Positions 43,937-45,078 of a stretch of DNA of 45,078 nt are shown here, one piece after another. The DNA lies in NCBI GenBank assembly GCA_040002995.1, contig JBDUDK010000115.1, positions 1 through 45,078 of the forward strand, in the 5' to 3' direction. The stretch's first letter is position 1. Every line of letters begins with the position of its first letter. Made by a program: the position numbers and the translations under genes. Source of the DNA: JBDUDK01 sp040002995. GTDB lineage: Bacteria; Actinomycetota; Acidimicrobiia; Acidimicrobiales; Ilumatobacteraceae. A model generated the notes under the pieces. It was not told the DNA's origin, made no database searches, and worked only from the letters and a program-made list of their open reading frames with translations.

Positions 43937-44705
43937 GCTCGCCGACGACGAGCTGCTCGACCTGTTCCGGCGCTTTCGCCGAACCGGCGACCGCGCGGTG
44001 CGTAACGAGCTCATCGCGCACTACCGGTGGCTGGCGGTGCAGGCGGCCCGCCGGTTCGAGGGACGGGGCGAACCGCTGGCCGATCTGGCTCAGGTCGCTC
44101 AGCTCGGTCTGCTCAAGGCGGTCGAGCGGTTCGACCCCGAGCACGGCGCCCCATTCGCTGCCTTCGCGCAACCGACAGTGGTGGGGGAGTTAAGGCGCTA
44201 TTTCCGAGACGCCACGTGGTCGGTACGCGTTCCGAGGCGATTGAAGGATCTCTACGTTGCCGTCGGGCCGGCGACCCAGGCGCTGACGCAACAGCTCGGG
44301 CGGCGACCAACGGTCGACGAAATCGCTCGACACCTGGCGTGTACCGAGGACGAGGTCCTGTCCGCTCTCGAGGCCAGTGCCGGGTACCGGTCGTCGTCGC
44401 TGGCCGCGCTCACCGACGACGACCGAACCGCGAGGGACACGAGTTACCTTGGCCTCGAGGATCTCGGCTACGACGCGGCGGAAGCTCGGCTGATGGTTGA
44501 GCGCTTGATGGAGACCCTGTCGGAGCGCGAGCGCACCATTCTCCACTTGCGCTTTTTTGAGCATCTCAGCCAGGAGGAGATATCGCAGAAGATTGGCATC
44601 AGCCAGGTGCACGTCTCGCGCCTCATCCGCGCGAGTCTCGACCGGCTGCGAGAACGCGTGTCCAGCGATAGCGAACTAACAGTCGACAGAAAGGAAGTGC
44701 CGTGA
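43929..44705 (+). CDS. RNA polymerase sigma factor, SigB/SigF/SigG type
   Basis: This 258-residue group 3 sigma-70 factor is of the general-stress/sporulation type. Region 2 contains LAVQAARRFEGRGEPLADLA, then QVAQLGLLKAVERFDP, then FAAFAQPTVVGELRRYFRD. Region 3 is near LTQQLGRRPTVDEIARHL. Region 4 contains LSERERTILHLRFFEHLSQEEI, with the helix-turn-helix GISQVHVSRLIRASLDRLRE; SQVHVSRL is characteristic of this group. The ATG at 43929 overlaps the upstream RsbW-like gene, and the stop overlaps the STAS gene (GTGA). It probably recognises GTTT-N16-GGGTA promoters, two of which occur just upstream. Confidence 0.93.
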   Translation: MAELADDELLDLFRRFRRTGDRAVRNELIAHYRWLAVQAARRFEGRGEPLADLAQVAQLGLLKAVERFDPEHGAPFAAFAQPTVVGELRRYFRDATWSVRVPRRLKDLYVAVGPATQALTQQLGRRPTVDEIARHLACTEDEVLSALEASAGYRSSSLAALTDDDRTARDTSYLGLEDLGYDAAEARLMVERLMETLSERERTILHLRFFEHLSQEEISQKIGISQVHVSRLIRASLDRLRERVSSDSELTVDRKEVP

Positions 44706-45016
44706 CCGACGACGAAGGCCTCTTAGAAATCGAGGTCACCGAGAGCGACGGGCGCCGAACGATACGCCCCAGAGGTGAGATCGACATCCACACGTGCGGT
44801 CGTCTCGAAACGGCACTCACCGAGGGCGGCGGCGACGTGGTGCTCGACCTTGGCGAGGTCTCGTTCATTGATTCTTCGGGCCTGCGGGCCTTGTTGATCG
44901 GGCGCGACGCAATCTCCAACGCGGGTGGCGAGTTCGAGCTGGTGAACCCCTCGACGGTCGTGCGCCGTCTCCTTCAGATCACCGGGCTCGAGGAGAAGTT
45001 CGGGCTTCAGAACTGA
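44702..45016 (+). CDS. STAS-domain anti-anti-sigma factor
   Basis: This 104-residue single STAS-domain protein is of the RsbV/SpoIIAA type. It binds the RsbW-like anti-sigma factor and so frees the sigma factor. The typical core is RPRGEIDIHTCGRLETAL, then VVLDLGEVSFIDSSGLRALL, where DSSG carries the Ser that an RsbW kinase would phosphorylate to switch it off. The GTG at 44702 overlaps the sigma stop by 4 bases. The order anti-sigma, sigma, anti-anti-sigma differs from the rsbV-rsbW-sigB order of Bacillus. Confidence 0.93.
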   Translation: MTDDEGLLEIEVTESDGRRTIRPRGEIDIHTCGRLETALTEGGGDVVLDLGEVSFIDSSGLRALLIGRDAISNAGGEFELVNPSTVVRRLLQITGLEEKFGLQN

Positions 45017-45023
45017 ACACACC

Positions 45024-45062
45024 CGGCTATGACACGCGGCTATGACACGCGGCTATGACACG
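45024..45062 (+). repeat. Three tandem copies of the 13-bp unit CGGCTATGACACG
   Basis: Units at 45024-45036, 45037-45049 and 45050-45062 are identical and directly adjacent, starting 7 bases after the STAS stop. A degenerate continuation (GTCAGGACACC) follows, and the window then ends. The role is unknown; it may be an iterated protein-binding site or a variable-number repeat. Confidence 0.85.
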
Positions 45063-45078
45063 GTCAGGACACCGAGTT

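Noticed and set aside
45024..45062. CRISPR array
   Set aside because: The units are 13 bp and directly adjacent with no spacers, and no cas genes are present.

Overview
This window is a gene-dense, high G+C stretch of an actinobacterial chromosome. Supporting signs are the dnaK-grpE-dnaJ-hspR order with a MerR-type HspR, several F420-type enzymes (one LLM-class oxidoreductase and two PPOX-fold proteins), frequent GTG starts, 4-bp stop/start overlaps, and Thr-rich linkers on exported proteins. The Thr-rich linkers and gene content fit class Acidimicrobiia best, but this is a judgement from memory and no rRNA gene is present to confirm it. I saw no tRNA, rRNA, insertion sequence, phage gene or CRISPR array, and no gene-free stretch longer than about 200 bases.

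Layout. (1) 1-6.3 kb: heat-shock operon dnaK (5' end cut off)-grpE-dnaJ-hspR-clpB. (2) 6.4-7.2 kb: a mucin-like Thr-rich surface protein with an LPRTG sorting signal and an internal run of eight G. (3) 7.3-16.5 kb: purA and purB; a small unknown gene; a lipoprotein overlapping a membrane GGDEF diguanylate cyclase; an F420-type LLM oxidoreductase; pyrE; a PPOX protein; a stand-alone CBM48-like domain; and a cytochrome P450. (4) 16.5-23.1 kb, minus strand: DinB/DUF664, then a tightly overlapped cydA-cydB-putA unit that joins proline oxidation to a bd-type quinol oxidase. (5) 23.1-42.3 kb: a catabolic island of three acyl-CoA synthetases, two acyl-CoA dehydrogenases, two cyclase-family hydrolases, a phosphotriesterase-like hydrolase, an SDR, an APH-like kinase with a DUF6285 partner, a TetR regulator, and a Liv-type ABC importer with a fused LivM-LivG protein. 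(6) 42.4-45.0 kb: an unknown gene, then a stress-sigma module (two RsbW-type ATP-binding proteins, a SigB/SigF-type sigma factor, a STAS anti-anti-sigma factor) with two GTTT-N16-GGGTA promoters of matching geometry.

The most interesting part is region 5. The 25.9-27.2 kb dehydrogenase resembles the dehydrogenase part of ACAD10/ACAD11. It lies beside an APH-like kinase and a DUF6285 protein. With an acyl-CoA synthetase and an SDR, this matches part for part the levulinate/4-hydroxyacid (Lva-type) pathway, in which a 4-hydroxyacyl-CoA is phosphorylated and then eliminated into beta-oxidation. A phosphotriesterase-like hydrolase with all its metal ligands and two cyclase-type hydrolases could supply 4-hydroxy acids by opening lactones, and the ABC system could import the substrate. 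Three strong palindromes and one weaker copy (TTGAY-N6-GTCAA) lie in four intergenic promoter regions of the island. They are probably operators of the local TetR protein. The specific substrate is not visible from the sequence.
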